DNA from: Chara braunii
Lineage: Eukaryota > Streptophyta > Charophyceae > Charales > Characeae
DNA: 46,075 nt
Direction of reading: 5' to 3'
Assembly: GCA_003427395.1 (NCBI GenBank)
Contig: BFEA01000052.1
Span: forward strand, 849,810 to 895,884
The notes beneath the pieces are model-generated. The model had not been told where the DNA came from and made no database searches. It saw nothing but the letters and a program-made list of their open reading frames with translations. Position numbers and translations under genes: made by a program. Below, piece by piece: positions 19,558-29,921 of the stretch; positions within the stretch are counted from its first letter, which is position 1; each line of letters opens with the position of its first letter.

Positions 19558-20044
19558 GGCATGCTGATGAGGGGCTGTACCCAACCATGTCTGCTGCCTC
19601 TCTCTGGTTTGGACCTGGCGGGAGTTGATTTCGGGGTCAAGAATTGGTATTCTTAGCCCACCAGGTTGGGTCACCGGGCCTGATCCTCAGACCATGGTTG
19701 GTAGGCTGGTGGCCCTTACTTGACAGGCTGGGCCTGTTTTCTTTATTTCAGACCAGCTGTTTTTGTTTTGTTTCTCTTTTTCTTCTTCCACTTTTCATTG
19801 GAATGAGGTATTCCTTCCTGCCCTAGGGGCCATCTTACCCCGCACCCTTTGGGACACCTCAGGATGCAGAAGACGAAAAGACCCTCAGGCCGGTTTTGCG
19901 CCCACTAAAAGGGTACGCCCCCCCTTAGCGCGCGCTTCATCCAATGCCTGAGCGTCGTGAGCCACCCCATGGCCCAGAATATACCATTCGGGTATGGGCA
20001 CCACATAATGCGCCGTCATCGCCTTTATCTGCGTAGGACTGCAT

Positions 20045-20051
20045 TATAAAT
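20045..20051 (+). promoter_or_regulatory. Candidate TATA box of element C 5' LTR
   Basis: TATAAAT within GCATTATAAATCGG, about 610 bp before the LTR end. It is conserved exactly in the 3' LTR at 40948. It would place the U3/R boundary near 20075-20085. Confidence 0.5.
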
Positions 20052-20660
20052 CGGTATGTGTAGATCCTACGTTCGCGCGACCTTATACTAAACCTCGCGC
20101 AAGGCAGTTACCGACTTCCACTGCGTAGAGTTATGGGTCAGAAACTGAAGGGACTAGGAGTGTTGTTGTGTTGTGGTGTTATTTGTGGAGATTGTTGTGT
20201 GTGTGTCCGTATGTTACTCGTGGGTAAGCGTGGGTGTTGTAGTGTAACGCGTGGGTGTGTAGTGCATCCTAGTCGACCGGCGCAGAATCGTGTCTGGGAC
20301 TTCAGCCCCCCAGTATGACGACTCGCGTACGGGTTCGATTTCGAGCTTTCGACCACACGTACCCCCTATGCTACAGCGAACGAGAAACGCCCTCGGCTGC
20401 GCCACCTCTGCAATTGCATACGAAAAGCTTTCGCATGTGGTTCAGTAGCTCGGCAGGGATACACCTACCTAAGGGATGGTGACAACTCCCGCAGGTGGAG
20501 GTAGCGGTGCCTCGCGTGACCCTGTCCTGTCGTAGGGGCTCGCGAGAGGTACGACTGACGCACTCGGCCGGAGCGGCAAACGCTCTCCGCGACAAGTCCT
20601 GCATAATCCTGTGTGACGCGGCCGGGAGGGTTTCCGTGTGGGACCGATGCGCTCGACAGG

Positions 20661-20677
20661 TGGCGCCGTTGCCGGGG
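20661..20677 (+). promoter_or_regulatory. Primer-binding site, tRNA-Asp
   Basis: TGGCGCCGTTGCCGGGG is complementary to the 3' end of plant tRNA-Asp, including CCA, over 17 nt. It starts two bases after the LTR end. The same PBS is used by many plant Ty3/gypsy elements. It fixes the 3' boundary of the 5' LTR. Confidence 0.9.
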
Positions 20678-20995
20678 ATCTCGGCTGCCTACCGGGGTCC
20701 TTAAGAGAACGAACCCAGGTTAAGTGCAGGCTGATGATCTAGGTAAAACGACAAAGGTTATAGGTTTGATTGGCTTATATAAGAGGGATGTATATGAAGT
20801 CATAATAAGACTAAGTGGTGTATAGTGCGACTAAAGGTTGTATCTCGGGTGTAAATGACTATGGTAGAGCGGTCAGCTAAACTTAAGGGTAGGATGGTCA
20901 AGAAGGACGTAGGGCAGACCCTCTAAACTCGATGAACTGCTTACCGATCTATCCCTTGTTACTCCTGTCAGGTTGGTTAGCAAAAAGAGGTGAAG

Positions 20996-22765
20996 ATGCC
21001 GGACGCTGATGAAATCGAGCGTGGCCTGGCCGCTACGCCAAAGGATTTCGTTAAGGCACTCGAGAAAAAGGAGTTGGCACGACTTTAAGTGCCGAAAGTT
21101 AACATCTTCCATTTTAATGGGGACAAAGTATCCGAGTGGCTGAAGTTGCTGGAGCAGGTTACGACCGAGGTGCCTGAGGCAGATAAATTCAAGTTCCTAC
21201 CCAGGTACGTCTGGTGGGAAACTCGGCCCGAGGTAATGAAGGTGGCTGCTGGAGCAGGAGGAGACTGGGCTAAGTTCAAGGCAGAAATGCAGAGGCGGTT
21301 CAAGTTAGGGGATGGCTTGTTAACGAAGACAAATTTGGAGATGTTACAGCGGGACGAGTTCTCCACGGTGGGAGTTTTCGCAACGGCATTTGAGAAGATG
21401 GCCAAGAAAGTCCCCGGATTGGCGGAAGAAGAACAATGTGTCACTTTCCTGGGGCACTTCAAGAATTGGGAGGCCTCGTTGCTAACCAAGAAGGCTGCGC
21501 CGGGAAAGAAGCTCACTTAGGCCGCCATAAAGGAGGGTGTAATAGAAGGAGAGCTAGACCAAGTAGACATTTTCCAAATGCGACAGACTAGGAAGAAAAG
21601 AAAGGCCTTGGACGCTACGATGAGCGGCGGGCGAGACTTTAAGAAACTCATAGAAGATGCAGTGGCCCAACTCGATGCAGAGAAAGAGGCAAAAAGGAAA
21701 ACTATGGCGGCACCACAGACCCAAGGGAAGGCAAAGAAAGCAGTGGTGCAGGAGGAAGAGGAAGAGGAGCATGAGCCACAGAAGTTGACCAAGGCTCAGA
21801 GAAAGGCAAGGAACTTGGCTCAAGTGGGGCAGGGCTCAGGAAAGGGGCAGGTCCTGCAAGCTGTAGCCATGCCACCTCCTGAGTCGCCCAGTCAGGCTGC
21901 ACCAACTCACTATGGGCCATGACTAAGTTGTGGACCTTCGAGTCATTGGCATGGGCACTGTTCATACGCCCCGTGGCCAATGAGTGGGCCGCATGGGTCG
22001 TGCGCCGGACCATCAATGAGCGCGGCTTCCTGTGGCTGCTCGGGACCCCAAGCGCAACAAGTGAGCCACCCGAACCCACTGCCAAACCAACCCCAGCAGT
22101 CAGCCTCACAAGGTTTGCAAGGCAATCAAGGGGGTGGACGTGGACAAAACCAAGGGTGGGGCCGAGGACGGGGGAATGGTGGCCGTGGAGGAAATTGTAG
22201 AGGGAATGGTGGTGGTAACACTTCAGGTGGCGGAAACGAGGGTTGGACGGCATCCGGGAGTCAAGGCGGTCAAGAGGGTGGAAGAGGTGCTGGCAGAGGG
22301 AGAGTAGACTGGAGAAATGCCATTTGCTGGCATTGTGGGCAGAAAGGCCACACTATTAAGTTCTGCGGGCAGAAAGGCCACACTATTAAGTTCTGCCACG
22401 TCAGGAGGAACGACGAGGACGAAGGTTTAATTAGCACCAACTATGATGGAGACATGTACGACAAGTGGGGGTACCACCTTGACCCGAAGATTCCAGACGG
22501 TACGAGGAAGGAAGCCCTGCGAAGGGCTGAGGCCGGTGAGTCACCCGCACCTCCAGCCATGTTTCGGATATGGCAGGAGAAAGAGGTCCGTAGTGACGCC
22601 AGGGTGGAGGAGGTAGGAGAGAACGCAAAGGTGGAGCAAGAATGGAAGGCCGACACTACTAAGATAAAACCGATCATAGTGGAGCCCGACGATGAGATTG
22701 AGGAAGATTGTTGGAACAGGCCGCTGCATGCTGAGACAGGGGGAGATTATTGGAGAACGGCCTGA
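20996..22765 (+). pseudogene. Element C 5' gag (capsid-like plus CCHC knuckle)
   Basis: I start it at ATG 20996 (MPDADEIERGL), in frame with all that follows. TAA at 21086 interrupts after 30 codons. A capsid-like region follows (FHFNGDKVSEWLKLLEQ; WAKFKAEMQRRFKLGD; FATAFEKMAKKVPGL), then TAG at 21518, a charged Lys/Glu segment and TGA at 21920. Next come a Gln/Gly/Arg-rich stretch and the zinc knuckle CWHCGQKGHTIKFC near 22327-22368, whose second half is duplicated in tandem. TGA at 22763 ends the block, but the frame runs on. Gag packages element RNA in a particle. Four in-frame stops make this copy non-functional. Confidence 0.85.
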
Positions 22766-24208
22766 CAGACAATGGAGAGAATGGAGGACCTGATAGACAA
22801 AGTCGGGAGATACCAACAGAAGCTGGCTGATATGTGCGAAGAAGTCAAGGGGTGGCAAGGTAAGGAGCCATCGGTATACCTCTACGACTTAGGTCCGGGG
22901 TCGCAAGGAGGATCCGGGAATCTACCAAACGTTACGACCTCAGGAGCGACGCCTCGATCAGGAATGACTTTCAGACCACCTTCCAGGACGGGGAGGACAC
23001 TGTACGCCGTCAGAACGAGGGCTAAAGGGCCAGTGATTCCCGAAGAACCAGCCAAGGATGTTCCTGAACCAAGTGGAGAGAAGGAAGTTGTGGACGTTCC
23101 AGAGGAAGAGGATGATGAGGATGACAGGTTGAGGAAAGAGGAGGATGAGAAGGCTGAACAACGAGCCAAAAAGAGAGGTGTCAAGCGTGATACAGACAAG
23201 GCACAAGAAGTAAAAAAGAAGAAGTACGCCGTCAGGGTGGAAGAAGACTTCGATGTGGAAGAGATAATGAACAGGATACTCGAAGGTCATAATCATCTTA
23301 TGAACCTGAAGGATGTCCTGACCTCAGCGCCTAGACTTAGGGATGAGTTAAGAGCGAGACTATCCAGGAAGATGGTATCCAGCATACGATTGGGGACCAT
23401 AATCCCTAAGGAGGCTGAGTGGGCTGAGACGGGTACTAAGATGGAATGAAAGTCTGTCGTCTATGGCTGCCTCGACGTTGTGGTAAAAGGGAAGACATGC
23501 ACCGCAATGGTGGACAGTGGAGCGGAAATGAACCTCATAAAGGAGGAACATGCCGTACGGCTGGGAATGGAGATAGACTGCTCTGACAACGGGGTTTTNA
23601 TGGGGGTCAATAGCCGATCGATATTCATTGGGACCGCGTCGTCAGTAATATTGGAAATTGGAAAGGTGAAAGTAAGGAACTGCTTCTTTGTGATGCCTGA
23701 CTTGGACCACCCTATTCTACTTGGGAGATCGTTCCTAAGTCGGACAGAGACGGTCATCCTCAACAAACACGATGAAACTATGTTCCTCGTCCTATGTGAC
23801 CCCGTATGTGGGAACTACGAGGTCATCACTTGCAAGAACACAGGACCTAGGAGCATAAGGAACCGGCCCAACCCTGGTTCCTTCACTATAGAGGAGTCAG
23901 AAGAGGAAAGATTAAGGATTGAAACCAACAAGTATGAGATGAGAAGAGAGCCGGAGGTACTGACATTGAGCCTGGCAAACATAGGGGATGCTATGGATAT
24001 AGTATCGACCTATGGGATGGCAGACCCTGAGGCTGTGGAGGCCTTGAGAGAGAAGGTGGGGGAGCAAATGGGTGCAGGAGAAATGAAACTAGTGTATCGG
24101 ACGCCCGGAAAGGTAGGTGGAATGAGTGGAGCACAGCCTCAGAGCGCGACTCGGCCTTTTGTAGAGGTGGGCTCAAACAGGGATCTCAAAGGCAGTACAA
24201 AAAGGTAG
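22766..24208 (+). pseudogene. Element C gag-pol linker and aspartic protease
   Basis: Continues in the gag frame after TGA 22763. A helical, charged segment has an acidic block (EEEDDEDDRLRKEEDEK) and a Lys-rich block, then TGA at 23447. The protease follows: AMVDSGAEMNLI active site at about 23505-23540, an ambiguous base N at 23599, then FFVMPDLDHPILLGRSFLS, the conserved second half. A linker continues to 24208, where the frame ends. A frameshift near 24190 carries the reading into the RT frame. Gag and protease share one frame, so C probably encoded a single gag-pol polyprotein. Confidence 0.8.
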
Positions 24209-24209
24209 A

Positions 24210-25030
24210 TCAAAAGTGCCGCCCTGTTCCAGTGCTCGTAGCTGAGGAAAAGGAAGTATACTACGAGCGGGAGAGAGAATTGATACGGCAGATGCGGGAG
24301 AATGCTGAGAGTATGCTATGTCGTATCAACCTGGAGACCGAGAAGGCGCTGATTATAGGGGAGCCTGGCTTCCTTACAGCGCAGGAAGAGAAGCTTATGG
24401 TGGACACCATAAGAGGAAAGCACACTGCATATGCCTTCAATGATGATGAGAGAGGACGTCTGGACGTGGATAAAATCCCCATGATTAGGATACACACCGT
24501 GCCGCATGAGCCGTGGAATTTGCGGGGTGCACGATATCCTAATCCAGCTGATGAGGAAAAGGTAGTCAACTACCTAGATGGGAAGATCCGCACGCATGTA
24601 TCAGACTACTCGAGCGGGCCTTATGCATCCCCCTGGTTTTGCTTTATTAAGCCAAATGGGACGTTGAGGTGGGTACAGGACTTGCAGCGCCTAAATGCTG
24701 TGACTGTTAGAGACGCATGTGGTCTCCCTAACGCAGATGCGCTTTCCGAGGCATGCGCAGGGAGGGCCATTATATCTCTGATAGATCTATATTCTGGTTA
24801 TGACCAGTTTCCTGTATACCCATCTGACAGACCAATGACGGCGATGCATACCCCTCGAGGGTTGATCCACATGAACGTCGCGCCACAGGGGTAGACGAAT
24901 GCGGTCGCCATGGTCCAGAGGCACATGGTGAGGGCGATGCAGCCAGTAAGCCCTCACATCACTCAGCCTTACATTGATGATTTGGTCGTGAAAGGGTTGA
25001 AGAAGAAGGATGAGCAGGAGGTGATGCCAT
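24210..25030 (+). pseudogene. Element C reverse transcriptase
   Basis: Motifs in order: KIPMIRIHTVPHEPW, a YPNPADEEKVVNYLDGKI segment, GPYASPWFCFIKPNG, RWVQDLQRLNAVTV, IISLIDLYSGYDQFPV and MHTPRGLIHMNVAPQG. A TAG at 24892 stands where Trp or Phe-type residues are expected. Then come NAVAMVQRHM and the catalytic YIDD at 24970-24981. A frameshift near 25030 leads to the connection domain. Both catalytic Asp are present, so inactivation is by the stop and frameshifts rather than by active-site loss. It copies element RNA to DNA in the particle. Confidence 0.9.
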
Positions 25031-25757
25031 GAATCAGGCGCTTTGTGTGGGATCATGTACAAGACTTGTGCAAGTCCTGGATCTCTTGAAGGAGCATAAC
25101 CTCACTGCCAGTGGGCCAAAATCGAGGCACTGCATGAGTGGTGCCACTATCTTAGGATTTGTGTGCGACGAAAGGGGTCGTCGGCCAGATACTAAGAAGA
25201 CTAACAAGATTCTCGAATGGCCAACACCGTTCCAGACTATCACGGAGGTGAGAAGTTTTTTGGGCACGTGTGGGTTTTAGAGGATCTTTATTAAGGGGTT
25301 TGCGGCAAAGACGGAGCAATTACGAAAGCTCGTGCGTCAAGGACAAGACTGGGAATGGGGAGACAGACAAGAGTTGGTGATAAAAGACCTGAAGAAGGAG
25401 TTTGAGGAAGGAGGTCTAGTATTGGGGGTACCGGACCATGCGGCGGTGATGACCAGGCCGTTCATTGTAGAGACAGACACAGGGCCAACTGCGTTGGGAG
25501 GTGTGTTAATCCAGCGAGATCCCAATGGCGAGGAACGACCACTAAGGTTTGAAAGTCGGACGCTCAATACGTCTCAAAGGAACTACTCTCAGTTCAAGCG
25601 CGAAACCTTGACGGTTCTTCACTGTTTGAGGATCTTCAGAAACTACCTCTTTGGCAATAGGTTCGTATTGAGGGTGGACGCTACGGCTCTGGCTGGTTCT
25701 CTCAAGAACTTCGCTCCGTCAGATCCAACTATCGCCAGATGGCTGACGTACATCTGA
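25031..25757 (+). pseudogene. Element C RT connection and RNase H
   Basis: KEHNLTASGPKSRHCM, then ILGFVCDERG (LG box), EWPTPFQTITEVRSFLG, TAG at 25278, FIKGFAAKTEQLRKLV, the RNase H start FIVETDTGPTALGGVLIQ (catalytic Asp), PLRFESRTLNTSQRNYS, RETLTVLHCLRIFRNYLFG and FVLRVDATALAG. TGA at 25755 falls after RWLTYI, where other elements often have Trp. The frame then continues with FDFELERIPGTKNRADRLNR, the end of RNase H. Confidence 0.9.
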
Positions 25758-27599
25758 ATGTTTGATTTCGAGTTGGAGCGAATTCCTGGGACCAAGAATA
25801 GGGCGGACAGGCTGAACCGAGTCGACTGGGACAAGAACCATCAAGGAGTGATCGAGGATACTCCACCGGTTGACGGGTTCCTGGACAGCGAGGAGAATGT
25901 AAGACTTCACATCAACTCCTGGGCATTAACCGTAGGTAAGTATGTTACTCCTTGGCGGCCCGTATGGCTTGCGCCTCCAGGACATGTGCGACGGCCAAAC
26001 TTGGTCCTCAAACCTTATATTGAAGAGGATTCTTGGGGAATGTCGGGCGTAGGTTGGATGATGGAGCTGGCCTTAGCAGGTAAGCACGAGCTACAGGAAG
26101 ACCCGCTTAGAATTGAAAATGGGATGCTACAAGTGGGTAAGCACGAAAAGATGATAGGTGGGGTGTACCTGCTGACAAATGCGCTGCTTCAGGAAGAGAT
26201 GGTCAGAAATACGGTACTAGACCAGGAAGAGGAGATAGAGCCGGGAGGAGGTGACAACGTGATTCATGAGAGAGAAGATGATGACTTCGAAGAGGGGGAG
26301 ATCAAGGAAGCGTTTCGAGCAGAGGAGTATGAGGGAGTATACCTTGAACTCGGCATGCTTCTTTCGTGCGAGATAAGGGAAAGGGATGCCTGCGCGATAG
26401 TTCTGAAAATGAGGCCAAACTTCCTGGTAAGGGATGACCATCTGTTCATGAGGAGCAAACGAAGGGATCCCAGGAGAGTAGTCTGCGGCGTCGCTCGCCA
26501 GATTGACATTATGGCGGCACTGCACGACGGTACGGCAGGTGGTCACAAAGGTGCGGATACGATATACGTGAAGATCCACGAGTTGTACTATTGGGATGAC
26601 ATGGGGCAGATGATTGATGACTATTGTAAGTATTGTGTACCATGCCAAGAACGGTCTACTCTTAGACCTAGAGAGCCACTTCACCCAAGGTACGTCTGTG
26701 AAGTTGGAGCCGTCGTACATCTGGATCTGTTGGCAATGCCACTGGGAATAGGGAGCTATAACTTCATCTTTGATGTGCGGGACAACCTCTCTGGGTTTGT
26801 GGATGGCAGGGCCATTCGCACAAAGACTGGCGAGACGCTGGCTAGATGCATCGACGCATATTATCTTCGCTACCCCTTTGTTTCTAGGTTTGTGATGGAT
26901 AGGGGGTCCGAATTCACCTGTGTGGAAGTAAAGGCTCAATTGAAGAAGTATGGGGTCATTGCTGAGTACACTACTGCAACACACCCCCAAGCCAATGCAC
27001 CAGTGGAGAGGGGACATAGCACCATCACAAATCTTCTTGCCAAGTGGACCGATGGCAGACCCAACCAATGGCCAAACTTTCTAAGGGTCGCGTTTTTCAT
27101 GGATAACATCACTATCAGGAGGAGCACTGGCTATGCACTGGCTACGATATGGTAAGGCAGGCATGCGACATTTCCCATTGAAAGCTTCCTGAAAACTTGG
27201 AGGCGACAGGACCTCGAGACTGATCTGACCTTTGAGGAACTGCTGGATTTGAGGGCACGACAGATCGGCGTTATTGAGGATAGGATTGAAGAGGCAGCAA
27301 GTAGAACCGCGGACAGCCGTACCAAGGACAAGTTCCGGTGGGACAAGATGGCGAGGGTAAGAAAGAAGCCTCTCAAGGTGGGAAACATTGTGCTGTTGTA
27401 CGACTCGTCCCTGGAAAAGCAGTGGTCGCGGAAGTTGGATAAGAGGTGGTTGGGGCCTTACAGGGTTACCAGATGTGGTGAACATGGTGCCTACCAAATC
27501 GAAGAGCTGAATGAGACGGCATGGAAGGACTGGGTGTCAGGCTCGAGGCTAAAGAAGTTCGTGGCTCGAGACGAGGTGAGCAGGGATCCCACCACTTAA
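25758..27599 (+). pseudogene. Element C integrase
   Basis: After the RNase H tail comes a ~200-residue acidic spacer. The HHCC zinc domain follows: ALHDGTAGGHKG with two His, and CKYCVPCQ. The core has Asp at 26724 (VHLDLLAMP), Asp at 26898 (VMDRGSEF) and Glu at 27006 (APVERGHS), an exact D-x35-E. TAA at 27153 interrupts, but the frame continues to a GPY-type C-terminal module (RWLGPYRVTRCGEHGAYQI) and ends at TAA 27597. No chromodomain is present. The catalytic triad is intact, but the stop at 27153 separates the C-terminal domain. Confidence 0.9.
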
Positions 27600-27834
27600 A
27601 GTCATCTAGTGGCTACTTCGGGTGCTGCCCTCAGTAGAATAGCGTGATAGGTTGTGGTTAGACTTGCATGTGTGTATGACTATGTATGCGTATGTGTGTG
27701 TAGGTAGGTAGTTGAGATAGGTGTGGGAGGGTTATGTCTGTCTCCTGTTGTGTTTTGTCTGACATCGCTTACCCTCTGTGTGCTTCTGTTCGCCTCTTCC
27801 CTGTTGTGCAGGCTTGATACCGCTTGGGGCAGCC
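27600..27834 (+). promoter_or_regulatory. Candidate splice acceptor upstream of second gag-like ORF
   Basis: CTCTTCCCTGTTGTGCAG, ending at about 27811, is a pyrimidine-rich tract with CAG, 24 bp before the ATG at 27835. (GTGT)/(GGTA) repeats lie at 27670-27715. An acceptor here would let the downstream ORF be translated from a spliced subgenomic RNA, as known for env-like third ORFs in some plant LTR elements. No donor is proven. Confidence 0.35.
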
Positions 27835-29921
27835 ATGCCAAGAGGGAGGGGAGGGGCAGGGCCAGTGGAAACCCCTTTGGGGGCAACTCGACAGAGGACG
27901 CAGATGAGGACCAGGAGAGAGGACAGGCCTCCAGTCTTCCTGGGAGGGAACATCGAGTTGTTCTTGATGGAGTTCGAGCGGCATGCACGAGAGTTTGGGT
28001 GGGACAGCACCAGGATGCTAAGAGAGGTACGAGGCATAGGCGAGTGGGCAGACCCCATTGCCAACCTGGTCATAGAGTCGTTGAGTTGGCCAGACTTTGG
28101 GCGGAAGATGGAAGGTATGCATCCGTCACTACTGGGAAGGGATGGACAACCCATTCGGTTCGACTCCACTAACCCAGGGTAGTTCCTATGGGCCTATGAT
28201 CGGTATGCAGATGAGCTCGATACCCCAGGAGAGCAGAGGGTGGGGAGCTTCCTTTTGTTCGTGAGGCCCCACATCAGACCCTTTGTTCGATCTATCGTAG
28301 CATCTGCCAAGAACTGGGGGCACTGCAAGAAGCTGCTATGCAACTATTATACTCTAGCTCGTCAGGCAAGTGAGAGGAGAGGTATGGAAAAAAGGAGAAG
28401 GGAACCTGAGACAGAGGCAAGGGGAACCTTTGAGCAGGGCGCGTCACCAGGGGCTCAGAGGGAGGAAAGGAGGAAGGAACACAAGTCCCACCGACATGAG
28501 AGAGCAGAGGGGTCCGATGGTTCAGACGCACCTCCACAACCTGCTCAGAGGGAAATGGATGGCCTCATGCCTGATGCAGAGCCAGACATCCCTCACGAGA
28601 TGCATACGCAAGAGCTGAGGGAGGAACCGTCTGGTGATGAAAAGGAGCTGGACAGAGAAGTGAGGGCGGCAAGGGAGCTGGAGATCAGGACTCAACTCCG
28701 AAAGAAGAACCTGGCAGAACTGCATGAGAGGATGCAGCAAGGAAAGACGGCTGAGGAGGTGGAGGACAGAGGTCTGGATGGGCTTCGATAAGCTGATGGA
28801 CGCCACAAGAAGATCAGGGGGACAACATGAGGAGAGGGGGGTTAAGTTGGTCTCTACAGACCTACTCAACCTGAAGGGCGTGATGAGAGAAGGCTTCGCG
28901 GCAGCCAGGGCATCATATCATAAGATTGGGGACAGACTGACAAAGGTGGCACAAAAGGCATATAGTCAGAGAGTGGACTGGGAAAGAGAAGCTGAGGACC
29001 TGAAGAAGGAGCTGGAAAGACAGGGCAAAGAGTTGGAGGCAGTTAAGGCAGACATGGAAAAGGTCTCAGCAGAGAATGAGGCCGTCAGACAAGTCAACCA
29101 GACCCTTAACAAGGTCACTGACGCCCTGAGGGCCTATTTGTGTGCACAACTGACCTTCTCCCAGGTTAAGGAGACTGAGTGGGAGAAGAGAATTCGAGAC
29201 CTCGAAGCCAAGTATGCCCAGCAAGCCCCCACTAGAGTGGTGGATTGGACAGAGGTCCAAACCTGCAGAGGAGGTCTTCAAGAAGGAAAAGGAAGTGGAG
29301 AAGGCAGACCAGCAGGAGGGTAAGGAAATCCCTCTGATCGACAAGGAGATGTTGGAACCGTAAGAGGCACTAGCAGAGGAAGGCACGAAGGTCGGAGAGC
29401 TTGAGTGGAGGTTACCTGCTGGCCTGACACTGGAACACGAGCCGGCAGTACCACAGGAGGGACCACCAGTTGAGGCAATGAGAGCTGGGGAGGTTCGACC
29501 TGCTATTCGGAAAGAGACTGTGGGACAGCAGGAGGGTCACGAGAGTGTGGGCCGGATCATGGCTGAGACTGAGCAGAAAGTGGACCTGAGGGACTTTCAG
29601 GAGTCAACCATGCTTCAGGAGGTGCCAGTTGTTACAGATTTGTGGGATGTACTGGGATCTTGGGTCACTGGGTCAGGGCCAGAGGGGCGTGTTGGGGAGC
29701 TGGGGATGCCAGCAGATGACAGAGCAACCTGCCCCGCTTCCTCAGGGGTCCTACAGCAGGAGGTTACGAGCAAGATCTCAACAACCCCGTCATCTGTACC
29801 CTCGTTGGAAGGAGACAAGATGTCCCAGAAGAAACTTGGCAAGTACTTTTATTGCAAGAGGGGCAAACATCGATCAGACGATTGCCCCAAGAGCCTCAAG
29901 GACGAGGCAAATGGATTGTGA
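27835..29921 (+). pseudogene. Element C downstream gag-like accessory ORF
   Basis: ATG 27835 (MPRGRGGAGPVETPLG). A capsid-like region follows: FLGGNIELFLMEFERHA, GIGEWADPIANLVIES, SWPDFGRKMEGMHP, then TAG at 28180 and continuation FLWAYDRYADELDTPGE. Next is a charged Glu/Arg region, a frameshift near 28770, a long coiled coil (DWEREAEDLKKELERQGKEL), another shift near 29270 and a stop at 29361. It ends with a Pro/Glu-rich tail and a zinc-knuckle remnant YFYCKRGKHRSDDC in which the first Cys is Tyr (one G-to-A change). The layout capsid, coiled coil, CCHC is that of a gag. It follows integrase, where Ty3/gypsy elements usually have nothing or an env-like ORF. Confidence 0.65.

Larger units (their letters stand above)
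18390..20658 (+). repeat. Element C 5' LTR (~2.27 kb)
   Basis: Matches the two-part 3' copy: 18390-19810 with 31951-33387, and 19810-20658 with 40714-41560, at high identity. Near its start a palindrome (AATACCCTT...AAGGGTATT) could form a hairpin. A U6 snRNA-like piece lies at 19501-19557, and a TATA-like box at 20045. A single N is at 18869. The LTR ends GCTCGACA two bases before the PBS. An open frame at 19147-19521 has no recognised product. Confidence 0.85.

Noticed and set aside
19550-19585. CTGATGAG after the U6-like block, resembling a hammerhead ribozyme core
   Set aside because: No GAAA and no matching stems at the required positions.
20880-20891. Reverse complement of TACCCTTAAGTT, the core of the hairpin array, in element C after the PBS
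   Set aside because: Only 12 bases match and the flanks do not form the second stem; probably chance.
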